Shown here in pieces: positions 1-7,076 of a DNA stretch of 19,393 nucleotides. This stretch comes from an uncultured Prochlorococcus sp. (GTDB taxonomy: Bacteria > Cyanobacteriota > Cyanobacteriia > PCC-6307 > Cyanobiaceae). Numbering within the stretch: the first letter of the stretch is position 1; every line of letters starts with the position of its first letter. Both the position numbers and the translations under genes were made by a program. The DNA lies in NCBI GenBank assembly GCA_902600395.1, contig CACKJL010000015.1:1-19393 (forward strand). The letters are read 5' to 3'. The notes beneath the pieces were generated by a model. The model saw only the letters and a program-made list of their open reading frames with translations. It ran no database searches and was not told the DNA's origin.

Positions 1-504
1 CATTTAATGCCAAAAAGAATTTTAAAAGAAGCAACTCATATTGTTCTTATAAATTCTTTTAATAATTTTCTTCCTTTAAGTAACAAGAGAAACTTTATTT
101 TGAGGTCTCTAAAAAGAATGGAAACAAAAATCATAAAAGATGAACCTAAGGATTTGTTGAAAGAATTTATATATAGATCATTTATGCCAAATCATATGAA
201 TAATAGTTTTAAAAATATCTTTTATAAAAGTCTAGAGAGTTTAAATAAAAATCTTCTTTTAAGTGATTTAAAACAACTTTACATCAATAGAGATTTTCCA
301 GTATTTTTAAGAAAAGATTGCAAAATTATTTTTATAAAATCAGAAAATGATTTTATTCTTGACAACGAATCAAATAATAACTTTTTAGATTCCTTAAATA
401 AAACACTTGATAGGAAGCCAATTTTAATTAAATTAGCTCAACAAGGTCATTGCTTGAATAATTTAAATTTATACAAGATCTTACTTAATGCACTCAATGA
501 TTGA
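1..504 (+). CDS. bioK: Pimeloyl-ACP methyl ester esterase, probably BioK (5' end outside window)
   Basis: The reading frame is open from the first base, so only the C-terminal 168 codons are present and the ATG at position 7 is probably internal. What is visible fits the second half of an alpha/beta hydrolase: an Asp in a KSENDFILD-like stretch and, near the C-terminus, QQGHCLNN, whose His would be the catalytic base. The nucleophile Ser would lie upstream of the window. It is followed directly by bioC, bioD and bioA. Established knowledge: marine Synechococcus and Prochlorococcus carry the BioH-replacing esterase BioK in this position, which removes the methyl group from pimeloyl-ACP methyl ester. 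The name rests mainly on context and the His/Asp pattern; another small hydrolase is possible but less likely. Confidence 0.72.
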   Translation, partial: HLMPKRILKEATHIVLINSFNNFLPLSNKRNFILRSLKRMETKIIKDEPKDLLKEFIYRSFMPNHMNNSFKNIFYKSLESLNKNLLLSDLKQLYINRDFPVFLRKDCKIIFIKSENDFILDNESNNNFLDSLNKTLDRKPILIKLAQQGHCLNNLNLYKILLNALND

Positions 505-1267
505 AATGGATAGTAAAAAGTGGAATGAGAAAATAAAAAATAATTTTAATGATGCGGCATATCGGTATTTAGAGCATTCAAATATTCAGAAATTTTTTGC
601 AAAAAAGATTGTTCAATTTATCAAAGAATTGAATCCCCAAAAAAAAGGTGAATGGATAGATTTAGGATCAGGACCAGGACTATTAGCAGATGAAATAGAA
701 AAAATTTTTTCTTCCCAAAAAGTATCCAGAATTGATTTCAGCAAGAAAATGCTTCTTGAGAATAAATTATCTAGAAAAAAAATTTTATGGGATTTGAATA
801 ATGATTTACCTCCTGAAATAAATAACTGTTCTCTATTAGCATCTAACTTTTGCATACATTGGTTAAACAACCCAGAAAAGATAATAAAAAATTGGTTTAG
901 CAAATTAACAACTGGAGGGTTTTTAATCATTTCATATCCAACAAAAGAATGTTTTCCTGAATGGAAAGATACTTGTAAAAAAATTGATATTGAATATAGT
1001 GGTCTCAATTTCCTTTGCTCTAAAGAAATATTAAAAGATTTTAAATCAACTGAAATACATTATTCAGAACAGTTTAATTATCTTGAAAATTTTGAAGATG
1101 TATATAAGCTTTTTAGAAGCATTAGAAATGTAGGAGCACAATCATCAAACTGTAAACGCAAAACAGTGAAAGAGTTAAAGGAAATTCAAAAGTTTTGGCC
1201 AAAGAATTATAATAAAACAGTGAACCTTTCATGGCAAATTGAGATTCAAATTATAAAGAAATTATGA
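488..1267 (+). CDS. bioC: Malonyl-ACP O-methyltransferase BioC
   Basis: This is a class I SAM-dependent methyltransferase. SAM motif I reads WIDLGSGPG at about residues 56-64, and the N-terminus (FNDAAYRYLEHSNIQ) matches the usual BioC opening of a helix ending in A-x-Y. BioC methylates malonyl-ACP so that fatty acid synthase can extend it to the pimeloyl chain. The longest frame starts at 488 and overlaps the preceding esterase by 17 bases. Two further in-frame ATGs lie at 497 and 506; the one at 506 sits one base after the esterase stop and gives an N-terminus closer to the family. All three would allow translational coupling. The 3' end overlaps bioD by ATGA. The antisense frame at 613-1008 is a shadow. 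Confidence 0.9.
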   Translation: MHSMIEMDSKKWNEKIKNNFNDAAYRYLEHSNIQKFFAKKIVQFIKELNPQKKGEWIDLGSGPGLLADEIEKIFSSQKVSRIDFSKKMLLENKLSRKKILWDLNNDLPPEINNCSLLASNFCIHWLNNPEKIIKNWFSKLTTGGFLIISYPTKECFPEWKDTCKKIDIEYSGLNFLCSKEILKDFKSTEIHYSEQFNYLENFEDVYKLFRSIRNVGAQSSNCKRKTVKELKEIQKFWPKNYNKTVNLSWQIEIQIIKKL

Positions 1268-1929
1268 ATATTCACAATAATATTTTCAAATTAATAATTT
1301 GTGGAACAGATACTGATATTGGGAAAACTTTAATAAGCTCTTTTTTTGTTAAAGGATTAAATTCCTTTTATTGGAAGCCTATTCAAAGTGGTATTGAATC
1401 GCAAACTGATAGTCAAACTGTTGAAAAACTTGCACAAGTAAGTAAAGAGAAAATAATCAAAGAAGCTTATGTCTTTACAAAACCTCTATCTCCTCATTGG
1501 GCTGCTGAAATAGATCAAAAAACTATTAACTTTGACAAGTTGAGATTGCCAAAAGTGCAAGGCTCAATAATTGTGGAAACTGCAGGTGGATTAATGGTTC
1601 CAATAACACGCAATTTTTTGCAAATAGATCAAATAAAACAATGGAATCTTCCAGTAATACTTGTATGTAAGAGCTCACTTGGCACTCTTAACCATACCCT
1701 GCTTAGTATTGAGGCCTTAAAACGAAGAAATATTGAGATTTTAGGTTTAGTAGTCAATGGCGAAAAACACCTAGATAATCCAAAAACTCTAGTTGATTTT
1801 AGTGGTATTCCGATAATTGCTGAATTTCCTTACATCAAAAAAATGGACTCAAATAATTTAGATATACTATGGAAAGAACTAGACATCAAGTATAAGTTGA
1901 TCTCACTATTAAACTCAAAAATAAGTTAG
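1264..1929 (+). CDS. bioD: Dethiobiotin synthetase BioD
   Basis: ATP-dependent ligase that closes the ureido ring of 7,8-diaminopelargonate with CO2 to give dethiobiotin, the third step of biotin ring assembly. The P-loop GTDTDIGKT lies at residues 14-22, followed by the WKPIQSG segment (residues 37-43), whose Lys helps bind substrate in the family. A second signature appears as ETAGGLMVP at about 105-113. In E. coli the second residue of that motif is Gly (EGAGG), so the Thr is a departure, though the catalytic Glu is kept. At 221 residues the length is normal. The start ATG overlaps the bioC stop (ATGA) and the stop abuts the bioA start with no gap, so expression is almost certainly coupled. 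Confidence 0.94.
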   Translation: MNIHNNIFKLIICGTDTDIGKTLISSFFVKGLNSFYWKPIQSGIESQTDSQTVEKLAQVSKEKIIKEAYVFTKPLSPHWAAEIDQKTINFDKLRLPKVQGSIIVETAGGLMVPITRNFLQIDQIKQWNLPVILVCKSSLGTLNHTLLSIEALKRRNIEILGLVVNGEKHLDNPKTLVDFSGIPIIAEFPYIKKMDSNNLDILWKELDIKYKLISLLNSKIS

Positions 1930-3231
1930 ATGAAATCTTTGGATTCAAAAACTCCAAATCAAGATTGGCACCCAAATATTTGGCCACCTTTTACACAAAT
2001 CAATAACAGCAAACCGCAAATAGAAGTAACTCATGGTAAAGATGCACTTCTATTTACTAAAGATCCTGAAAAAGAGCTAATAGATGCAATAAGTAGTTGG
2101 TGGGTAACTCTTCATGGTCATAGTAACGAATATATTGCGGATGCCATTTTCGATCAATCAAAAAAACTTGAACAAGTTATATTTGCTGATTTCTTACATC
2201 CACAGGCAAAAAAATTAGCGGAAAGACTTAGTGAATTAACAAAACTAGAAAGATTATTCTTTTCTGATAACGGTTCTACTGCAGTGGAAGTCGCTTTAAA
2301 AATTGCCTTCCAATCATGGCAAAATAGAGGAGAGACAAGAACTCAAATAGTAGCTTTTGATGGCGCCTATCATGGTGATACATTTGGAGCAATGGCTTTA
2401 GGTGAAAGAAATATTTTTAATGAGAATTTCGATAATCTTATGTTCCCAGTTAGAAGAGTCCCATGGCCTTCAACTTGGATGAACGATGAAGAAGTAGAAA
2501 ATAAAGAAAATAAGGCGATCCAAAAATTAGAAACTCTACTTAAAACTCCCACAGTTGCAGTAATCCTTGAGCCACTTGTTCAAGGAGCAGGAGGGATGAA
2601 TATGGTTAGGCCTCAGTTTATAAAAAAAGTTTCAGAAATTATAAAAGATAATAATTGTTTGTTAATTGCCGATGAAGTATTGACTGGGTTTGGAAGATGT
2701 GGAAGCCTTTTTGCTTTTCAAAAAGCAAAAATCATTCCTGATTTAATAAGTATTTCAAAAGGTTTAACTGGTGGATTTTTACCGATGGGAATAACTTTAT
2801 GTAAAGAAAAAATTTTTCAATCCTTTATTGATGATTCCCCAAGAAAAACTTTTTGGCATGGACATAGTTTTACTGCTAATCCTTTAGGTTGTGCTGCAGC
2901 AAACGCTAGCCTTGATTTATTAGAAAAAGAACCACAAAAATACCTTTCATTTGAAGAAAAACATTTATCTCATCTAATTAAATTTAAAAACTTACCTTAT
3001 ATAAAGAAGGTAAGGGTATCTGGCACAATTGCTGCCTTCGATTTAGATATTGGGACCAAAAAAGGTTATTTCAATAATATTGGGAAAGAAATAAAGAGTC
3101 TTGCAATGGAGCAAGGTTTATTCATTAGGCCCCTCGGGAATGTTATATACCTCTTGCCGCCTCTCTGTATAACAGATGATCAATTGGGGAAAAGCTACTG
3201 GATAATAAGGCAAATCTTAGACAATCTTTAG
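1930..3231 (+). CDS. bioA: Adenosylmethionine-8-amino-7-oxononanoate aminotransferase BioA
   Basis: PLP-dependent class III aminotransferase that converts 7-keto-8-aminopelargonate to 7,8-diaminopelargonate; family members normally use SAM as amino donor. The landmarks are all present: the N-terminal ISSWWVTLHG segment (about residues 54-63), SDNGSTAVE (112-120, phosphate and ring contacts), YHGD (147-150), the cofactor Asp in IADEV (Asp248), and the Schiff-base lysine in SISKGLTGG (Lys277). At 433 residues it is full length. The ATG directly follows the bioD stop. It is the last gene of the biotin operon and converges with the DUF3143 gene, with only 8 bases between the two stops and no obvious hairpin terminator. 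Confidence 0.95.
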   Translation: MKSLDSKTPNQDWHPNIWPPFTQINNSKPQIEVTHGKDALLFTKDPEKELIDAISSWWVTLHGHSNEYIADAIFDQSKKLEQVIFADFLHPQAKKLAERLSELTKLERLFFSDNGSTAVEVALKIAFQSWQNRGETRTQIVAFDGAYHGDTFGAMALGERNIFNENFDNLMFPVRRVPWPSTWMNDEEVENKENKAIQKLETLLKTPTVAVILEPLVQGAGGMNMVRPQFIKKVSEIIKDNNCLLIADEVLTGFGRCGSLFAFQKAKIIPDLISISKGLTGGFLPMGITLCKEKIFQSFIDDSPRKTFWHGHSFTANPLGCAAANASLDLLEKEPQKYLSFEEKHLSHLIKFKNLPYIKKVRVSGTIAAFDLDIGTKKGYFNNIGKEIKSLAMEQGLFIRPLGNVIYLLPPLCITDDQLGKSYWIIRQILDNL

Positions 3232-3239
3232 ATAAAAGT

Positions 3240-3497
3240 TTAAGGTCCCTGCAGTATTGCATTTTCCACATCTTCTCTATTAATGCAGTAGGAAAATAAT
3301 CTTTTAGTTTCTTGTCCTTCACTTTCCCATATAACACTTAAATCTTCTTGTTCAAAAATAATAGTTGCATTCCAATTTGAAAGTAACAGATACCATTTAG
3401 ATGGATTATTAATATCCTTCACAGCACCTAAATCTGTTAGCCACAATTCCAATGATTGCAGTGAATTTTGATTGATAGGTTTTTTAGAGGGATTCAC
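3240..3497 (-). CDS. DUF3143 family protein
   Basis: Small soluble protein of 85 residues with no membrane segment, cysteine cluster or signal peptide. The pattern (LQSLELWLTDLGA near the N-terminus, a WYLLLSNWNATI beta segment, then LSVIWESEG) matches my recollection of the cyanobacterial DUF3143 family, whose function is not known. The start is GTG at 3497; no ATG is available in frame. It begins 16 bases after the stop of the J-domain gene, so the two are probably translated from one message. The pairing suggests, but does not show, that it works with that co-chaperone. An overlapping minus frame at 3143-3337 in another phase is a shadow. Confidence 0.72.
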   Translation of the reverse strand: MNPSKKPINQNSLQSLELWLTDLGAVKDINNPSKWYLLLSNWNATIIFEQEDLSVIWESEGQETKRLFSYCINREDVENAILQGP

Positions 3498-3513
3498 AGA
3501 CTTTTTTAAAAAA

Positions 3514-3954
3514 TTATTTAATTAGCCAAAGCGGTATTGTCTCTAATTCTTTTCCAGTAAAAGAAGCAATAAAAATTGAACCAATTAAACTTATAGAAAT
3601 GATGATAATTAAAAGAAACAACGAAAACAATTCTCCATTTGAAAAAGGTCTTCTATTTCCTATTAAATTTTGATTATTAGAATCGATTACTAAATTATTT
3701 AAAACGTTAGTATTATTTGAAATCCTAGATTTTTCTTTTAGTTTGTCATCATATATTTTTCTTAAATTACTATTATTTAAATGTTCATAAGCTTCAAGAA
3801 CTTCTTGAAATTTACTTTTAGCAACGTCTATTTCTAATGAAGTTGTATCGGGATGTAACTCAATAGAAAGTTTACAAAATGCCTTTCTTAATTCATGATT
3901 GGATGCATTTTCATTTACACCTAAAATTTTGTAATAGGAAGTTTCCCCTTTCAA
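3514..3954 (-). CDS. Membrane-anchored J-domain protein (DnaJ-like)
   Basis: An N-terminal J domain covers about residues 6-71 with the HPD tripeptide at residues 34-36, which is needed to stimulate DnaK ATPase. There is no Gly/Phe region, zinc finger or DnaJ C-terminal domain, so this is a type III J protein and not DnaJ itself. A polar Asn/Ser-rich linker (about 72-106) leads to one strongly hydrophobic helix at about 109-131 and a short tail, which predicts a protein anchored near its C-terminus with the J domain in the cytoplasm. The start is TTG at 3954: two in-frame stops lie a few codons upstream and there is no alternative ATG. The DUF3143 gene follows 16 bases downstream. Its client is unknown. 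Confidence 0.83.
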   Translation of the reverse strand: MKGETSYYKILGVNENASNHELRKAFCKLSIELHPDTTSLEIDVAKSKFQEVLEAYEHLNNSNLRKIYDDKLKEKSRISNNTNVLNNLVIDSNNQNLIGNRRPFSNGELFSLFLLIIIISISLIGSIFIASFTGKELETIPLWLIK

Positions 3955-4016
3955 AATAATCTTTTATTAATATTGTAATTCTAATAAATTTTTACTAAAT
4001 AGAATGTATTTAATGG
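3955..4016. promoter_or_regulatory. Divergent promoter region between J-protein gene and rsmG
   Basis: Very AT-rich 62-base gap between two genes transcribed away from each other. On the minus strand TACAAT (3972-3977) is a good -10 match about 18 bases before the J-protein TTG. On the plus strand TACTAAAT (3993-4000) is a weaker -10 candidate for rsmG; it would leave only a short leader before ATG 4017 and a more usual one before ATG 4044. No convincing -35 boxes are visible. Confidence 0.35.
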
Positions 4017-4757
4017 ATGGTTAAAATTCATATTTATAACGAAATGAAAAAACAAAACATTCCAGAAGAAATTCTTTCCTTAATAACTGAAGAAGAAATA
4101 AATTTATTCCAAGAGTTACAAATTAAAATTAAAGAATTAAATAATAAGACCAATCTCACAAGATTAACTGATGGTGATGATTATTGGGTATCTCAAGTTT
4201 TTGACAGCATTTGGCCATTCAAAGCTTTCACGAATATTAATTTTGATAATAAAAAATTTTTAGATATTGGATCAGGCTGTGGCTTCCCAGGTTTAGCATA
4301 TGCAATAACTCATCCTAATTCTGAGATATACCTAATTGATTCTTTGAAAAAGAAAACAGATGCAATAAAAATTTTAGTTGAGCAGATCAATTTCAAAAAC
4401 AATATTCATGTAATCAATGATCGTGTTGAGAATTTAGCCCACCAATCGTTAATGAGAAATAATTTTAATATTGCAACAACTAGAGCGGTTAGTAACCCAT
4501 CAACAGTTTCAGAATATATACTACCAATGTTAAAAAAAGGAGGGTTTGGAGTTTTATATTGTGGCAAATGGACTAATAAAGAAAGCAAAAATCTAGATAA
4601 AACTTTAGAAATATTAGAAGGGAAAGTTAAAGAAAAAAAAGAGATACTATTACCAAGAAATAAAGGCACCCGAAATATTATTCTTATTCAACCAAAGAAT
4701 TTTTGTCCTGAAATTTACCCAAGAAAAGTTGGCAAACCTGAAAAAAATCCATTATGA
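4017..4757 (+). CDS. rsmG: 16S rRNA (guanine527-N7)-methyltransferase RsmG (GidB)
   Basis: SAM-dependent methyltransferase that modifies G527 (E. coli numbering) in the 530 loop of 16S rRNA. The sequence shows the family signature: NLTRLTDGDDYW before the fold, then SAM motif FLDIGSGCGFPGL (about residues 81-93), IDSLKKK, and TTRAVS further on. The longest frame is 246 residues. A second in-frame ATG at 4044 begins MKKQNIPEEI and would give 237 residues, closer to usual length; the region before either start lacks a Shine-Dalgarno sequence, so the choice is open. The gene stands alone on the plus strand and its stop lies 2 bases from that of the aldo/keto reductase on the other strand. Confidence 0.93.
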   Translation: MVKIHIYNEMKKQNIPEEILSLITEEEINLFQELQIKIKELNNKTNLTRLTDGDDYWVSQVFDSIWPFKAFTNINFDNKKFLDIGSGCGFPGLAYAITHPNSEIYLIDSLKKKTDAIKILVEQINFKNNIHVINDRVENLAHQSLMRNNFNIATTRAVSNPSTVSEYILPMLKKGGFGVLYCGKWTNKESKNLDKTLEILEGKVKEKKEILLPRNKGTRNIILIQPKNFCPEIYPRKVGKPEKNPL

Positions 4758-4759
4758 AA

Positions 4760-5953
4760 TTATTTTCTTGATAATCTTTTAGCATTCTTATCTCCAAACT
4801 TTTCTTTTAAATTTCTCAATTTTTTTATAACTTTTTTTGGATTTATATGACCTTCTAATACTTTCAATAATTGACCTTCAGAAACATCTACATCTAGTAA
4901 ATTCGCGTTGAATCCTGGAAACCAGTGACTTCCATTACCAAGCAATTGATATCTAGCTCTTGCATATCCTTCCATACCCAACCAATCAATTAAATTTGAA
5001 AGCCAAAGCAGAACAGGAATATTAATATTTCCCGGAGTATATTCCCAACTTGGTAAATTTCTATTCCAATTTTGATGCCACTCTAGACCTAAGGAATTAA
5101 TTGATTCCTGCCTTAATTTGTTAATTATCTTAGGCACATACTTCTCAGATTCTGATAACAACGAGACAGCTTCTAAATGCAGAGCAAAATCTTTCTCTTT
5201 TGCAATACCGACACTCAAAGTATGGACATTTTGATTTCTTAAGCAAAAAAGATCATTAAAAACTATAGGATGAAGTGGTTTACAAAACTCCAACATTTTT
5301 CTTGAGGGAGTATGAAGATGTCCCCCTTTATCAGTGGGACTTATTATGAAAACCCCAAGATCATGCTTATTGGCTAAATTAATAACCTTTGTATTTTCCT
5401 GATTAATGAAATACCAGTGCAAATTTACATAATCAAATAAGTCTGTTGATATGGCCTTTTTAATAAGTGAAGATTTTCCATGGGTTGAAAATCCAATAGA
5501 TCCAATTAAATTTTCTTTTTGAAAATTCCTCAAAATATCAATGCAACCTCCATCTCGAATAGCCTGATGTAAATGTTCAGCAGTATTGATACCATGTATT
5601 GCTAACAAATCAATTTTTTTAACTTTCAATTTTTCAATGCTAGATAATACATCTCGCTCAAAAATTTCCGGATCACTATTTGGTGGAATCTTTGTTTGGA
5701 TTATATTTGGGATTTTCTTAGTATTCTTAAAACACATCCCTAATTGCACCTCAGAAGTTCCATAGTACTTGGCGGTTTCTACATGACTTAAGCCATATTG
5801 TGTTGCAAGATCTAATATATTTTCTACTTTTTTTTGTTCTTCGTATGAAACCTCAGAAAAATCTAATTGATCCCAACTTTTTTGAAATCTCATACCACCT
5901 AAAGATAAAACAGGAATCTTCAGATTGGTTCTACCAAATCTACGATATTGCAT
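4760..5953 (-). CDS. Aldo/keto reductase family oxidoreductase without an Fe-S tail
   Basis: N-terminal (beta/alpha)8 aldo/keto reductase fold opening YRRFGRTNLKIPVLSLGG. The catalytic tetrad can be traced: Tyr64 in YYGTSE, Lys88 in IIQTKIP, His120 in LAIHG, and Glu59 (HVETAKYYG) where classical members have Asp. From memory, Glu at this site is common in the COG1453 branch, many of whose members end in a ferredoxin-like CxxCxxC domain. Here the C-terminal third, of similar size, has no cysteine cluster. The gene starts 10 bases after the stop of a [4Fe-4S] ferredoxin gene and is the last of a four-gene minus-strand unit. Substrate is unknown; NADPH use is likely from the family but not demonstrable here. 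Length is 397 residues. Confidence 0.85.
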   Translation of the reverse strand: MQYRRFGRTNLKIPVLSLGGMRFQKSWDQLDFSEVSYEEQKKVENILDLATQYGLSHVETAKYYGTSEVQLGMCFKNTKKIPNIIQTKIPPNSDPEIFERDVLSSIEKLKVKKIDLLAIHGINTAEHLHQAIRDGGCIDILRNFQKENLIGSIGFSTHGKSSLIKKAISTDLFDYVNLHWYFINQENTKVINLANKHDLGVFIISPTDKGGHLHTPSRKMLEFCKPLHPIVFNDLFCLRNQNVHTLSVGIAKEKDFALHLEAVSLLSESEKYVPKIINKLRQESINSLGLEWHQNWNRNLPSWEYTPGNINIPVLLWLSNLIDWLGMEGYARARYQLLGNGSHWFPGFNANLLDVDVSEGQLLKVLEGHINPKKVIKKLRNLKEKFGDKNAKRLSRK

Positions 5954-5963
5954 CTTTTTGATA

Positions 5964-6323
5964 TTAGTGCTTATTCATTCTCGGTGGCTTTCCAAATGTT
6001 TGAAACATATCCCTATCGAGACTATTCTCTAAATCATCTAATTCTTCAAATTTGACCCAATGAATACAATCAACAGGGCATGTATCTATTGCTTCTTGTA
6101 TGACATCAGAACTATCTCCATCTTGCCTAATAGCTCTACTTCTACCATGAAATTCATCAACAGTGAAAGTGTTCGAAGCGACGTGAACACAGTACTGACA
6201 ACCAATACACTTTGCTTCATCAACCCATACAGCTTTTTCGGCTAACTGACCACCTAAAACGGGCTCATAGCCTGTAGTCTCAATATTTTCTTCAGTATTA
6301 TGAAATGGATCTGTAAAATCCAT
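5964..6323 (-). CDS. [4Fe-4S] ferredoxin, bacterial type (Fed7-like)
   Basis: 119-residue protein with a single cluster-binding set, Cys39, Cys42, Cys45 (CIGCQYC) and Cys82 followed by Pro; an additional Cys86 lies in CPVDC. The position where a second cluster would need a cysteine is not filled, so one [4Fe-4S] cluster is expected. An acidic N-terminal extension of about 30 residues and a 30-residue C-terminal tail set it apart from minimal ferredoxins. It resembles the cyanobacterial ferredoxin found beside ycf35, which I recall as Fed7 (sll0662) in Synechocystis and link with redox stress responses; that identity is recollection. It lies 9 bases after ycf35 and 10 bases before the reductase, so it is a plausible electron partner for either. 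Confidence 0.88.
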   Translation of the reverse strand: MDFTDPFHNTEENIETTGYEPVLGGQLAEKAVWVDEAKCIGCQYCVHVASNTFTVDEFHGRSRAIRQDGDSSDVIQEAIDTCPVDCIHWVKFEELDDLENSLDRDMFQTFGKPPRMNKH

Positions 6324-6332
6324 GTCTAGACA

Positions 6333-6725
6333 TTAGTTTTCCCACTTGGTTAAGACCAATTCAATAGAACCATCATTTTTATTTTTTTGCTCTACGATTT
6401 GATATCCATCTTCTTGCGTTTGAGAAATGATTGTTTGGTAAGCATACATTTGTGTAACTTTTGAGATAAATCTTTCTACTGGAATCTCAAATTTCCATAG
6501 ATCAAGGTCAGTAACTAATTCGTATGCATTAGAATTGTTATTCCATTTAAATCCAACTTGGGTATCACCAGGTAAGTTCATACTTATATCAACTGGTGTG
6601 AATTGACCTTTATATCCTTTTACAAGCTTTTCTTCTTGATTAATACTATAGCCAAAATGACTTAAAGCCTTAGTTAAAGGCTCTACTTCTTTAAGCTGAG
6701 TTTTAATTGTACTAAAATGTGACAT
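6333..6725 (-). CDS. ycf35: Ycf35 / DUF1257 family protein
   Basis: 130-residue soluble protein beginning MSHFSTIKTQLKE, the characteristic opening of Ycf35, a family shared by cyanobacteria and some algal plastid genomes. Further recognisable parts are LTKALSHFGY, a GYKGQ turn, and the segment near residues 87-100 (FISKVTQMYAYQTI). No cysteines, membrane helices or known catalytic motif are seen, and the molecular role is unknown. It overlaps the end of the DUF2997 gene by 14 bases, a coupling often seen for these two families, and is followed after 9 bases by the ferredoxin gene. Conservation of this order suggests a shared task that uses the ferredoxin. Confidence 0.9.
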   Translation of the reverse strand: MSHFSTIKTQLKEVEPLTKALSHFGYSINQEEKLVKGYKGQFTPVDISMNLPGDTQVGFKWNNNSNAYELVTDLDLWKFEIPVERFISKVTQMYAYQTIISQTQEDGYQIVEQKNKNDGSIELVLTKWEN

Positions 6726-6927
6726 TAGATTCGTTATTTAATTGTGTTAGGTTTTCACTTTGATTAGAGATGAAAGCATCAGAAGTTTTATTTTTAACTG
6801 TTACTTCACCGAGAGCGTCTTCGAGATTTTTTGTAGCTTCATTGCATGAATTACCAGTAAATCCCTCAACAGTCTCTTCAACTCTTCCGTCTTGATGAAT
6901 TTTGAATCTCAATGTTTTTTGAGGCAT
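6712..6927 (-). CDS. DUF2997 family protein
   Basis: Small protein of 71 residues from the ATG at 6927. The frame can be extended to a TTG at 6936, but the ATG gives the usual DUF2997 opening (MPQKTLRFKIHQDGRVEE) and is preferred. The conserved pattern is a beta strand, DGRVEETVEG, then SCNEATKNLEDALGEV with one Cys; the last 25 residues are polar and look poorly ordered. Function is unknown. Members typically sit beside DUF1257/Ycf35, and here the genes overlap by 14 bases. It is the first gene of the unit running to the aldo/keto reductase, directly behind a candidate promoter and a perfect palindrome. Confidence 0.82.
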   Translation of the reverse strand: MPQKTLRFKIHQDGRVEETVEGFTGNSCNEATKNLEDALGEVTVKNKTSDAFISNQSENLTQLNNESNVTF

Positions 6928-6934
6928 TAAATTC

Positions 6935-6949
6935 AAGTACTGAGTACTT
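6935..6949. promoter_or_regulatory. 15-base perfect palindrome, candidate operator
   Basis: AAGTACTGAGTACTT is a 7+1+7 perfect inverted repeat centred at 6942. Its near edge is 7 bases upstream of the DUF2997 ATG, about where transcription would begin if the -10 box at 6954-6959 is used. A repressor bound here would block initiation of the whole four-gene unit. It resembles the cyanobacterial LexA box (GTAC-N4-GTWC), but the spacing between the GTAC halves is 3, not 4, so a LexA assignment is not supported as it stands. Confidence 0.45.
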
Positions 6950-6985
6950 TTACTTTATATAGAATAACGAAATTTTTTTGTTTCA
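6950..6985 (-). promoter_or_regulatory. Candidate promoter of the DUF2997-ycf35-ferredoxin-reductase unit
   Basis: On the minus strand TATAAA (plus coordinates 6954-6959) is a good -10 match with AACAAA, a weak -35, 17 bases upstream. Initiation would fall near 6946, giving a leader of about 19 bases. The whole 140-base gap from 6937 to 7076 is AT-rich and holds no gene and no clear terminator for the upstream HEAT-repeat gene. Confidence 0.4.
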
Positions 6986-7076
6986 GTTGGTACAAGTTAA
7001 TTAATTTTAATTTTTATATTGAATATCTAATAAATAAACTCTTTCAGTCGTTTGCTTATCAAAAAAATTAAGAAAT

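Noticed and set aside
613..1008. 131-residue open frame antisense to bioC
   Set aside because: It lies wholly inside bioC, whose SAM motif and BioC-like N-terminus are clear; the antisense product has no recognisable motif.
3232..3239. Bidirectional terminator between bioA and the DUF3143 gene
   Set aside because: Only 8 bases separate the stops and no stable hairpin with a T-run could be found in or around them.
6935..6949. Calling the palindrome a LexA box
   Set aside because: The known cyanobacterial consensus has 4 bases between the GTAC and GTWC halves and this one has 3, so it is kept only as an unassigned operator candidate.
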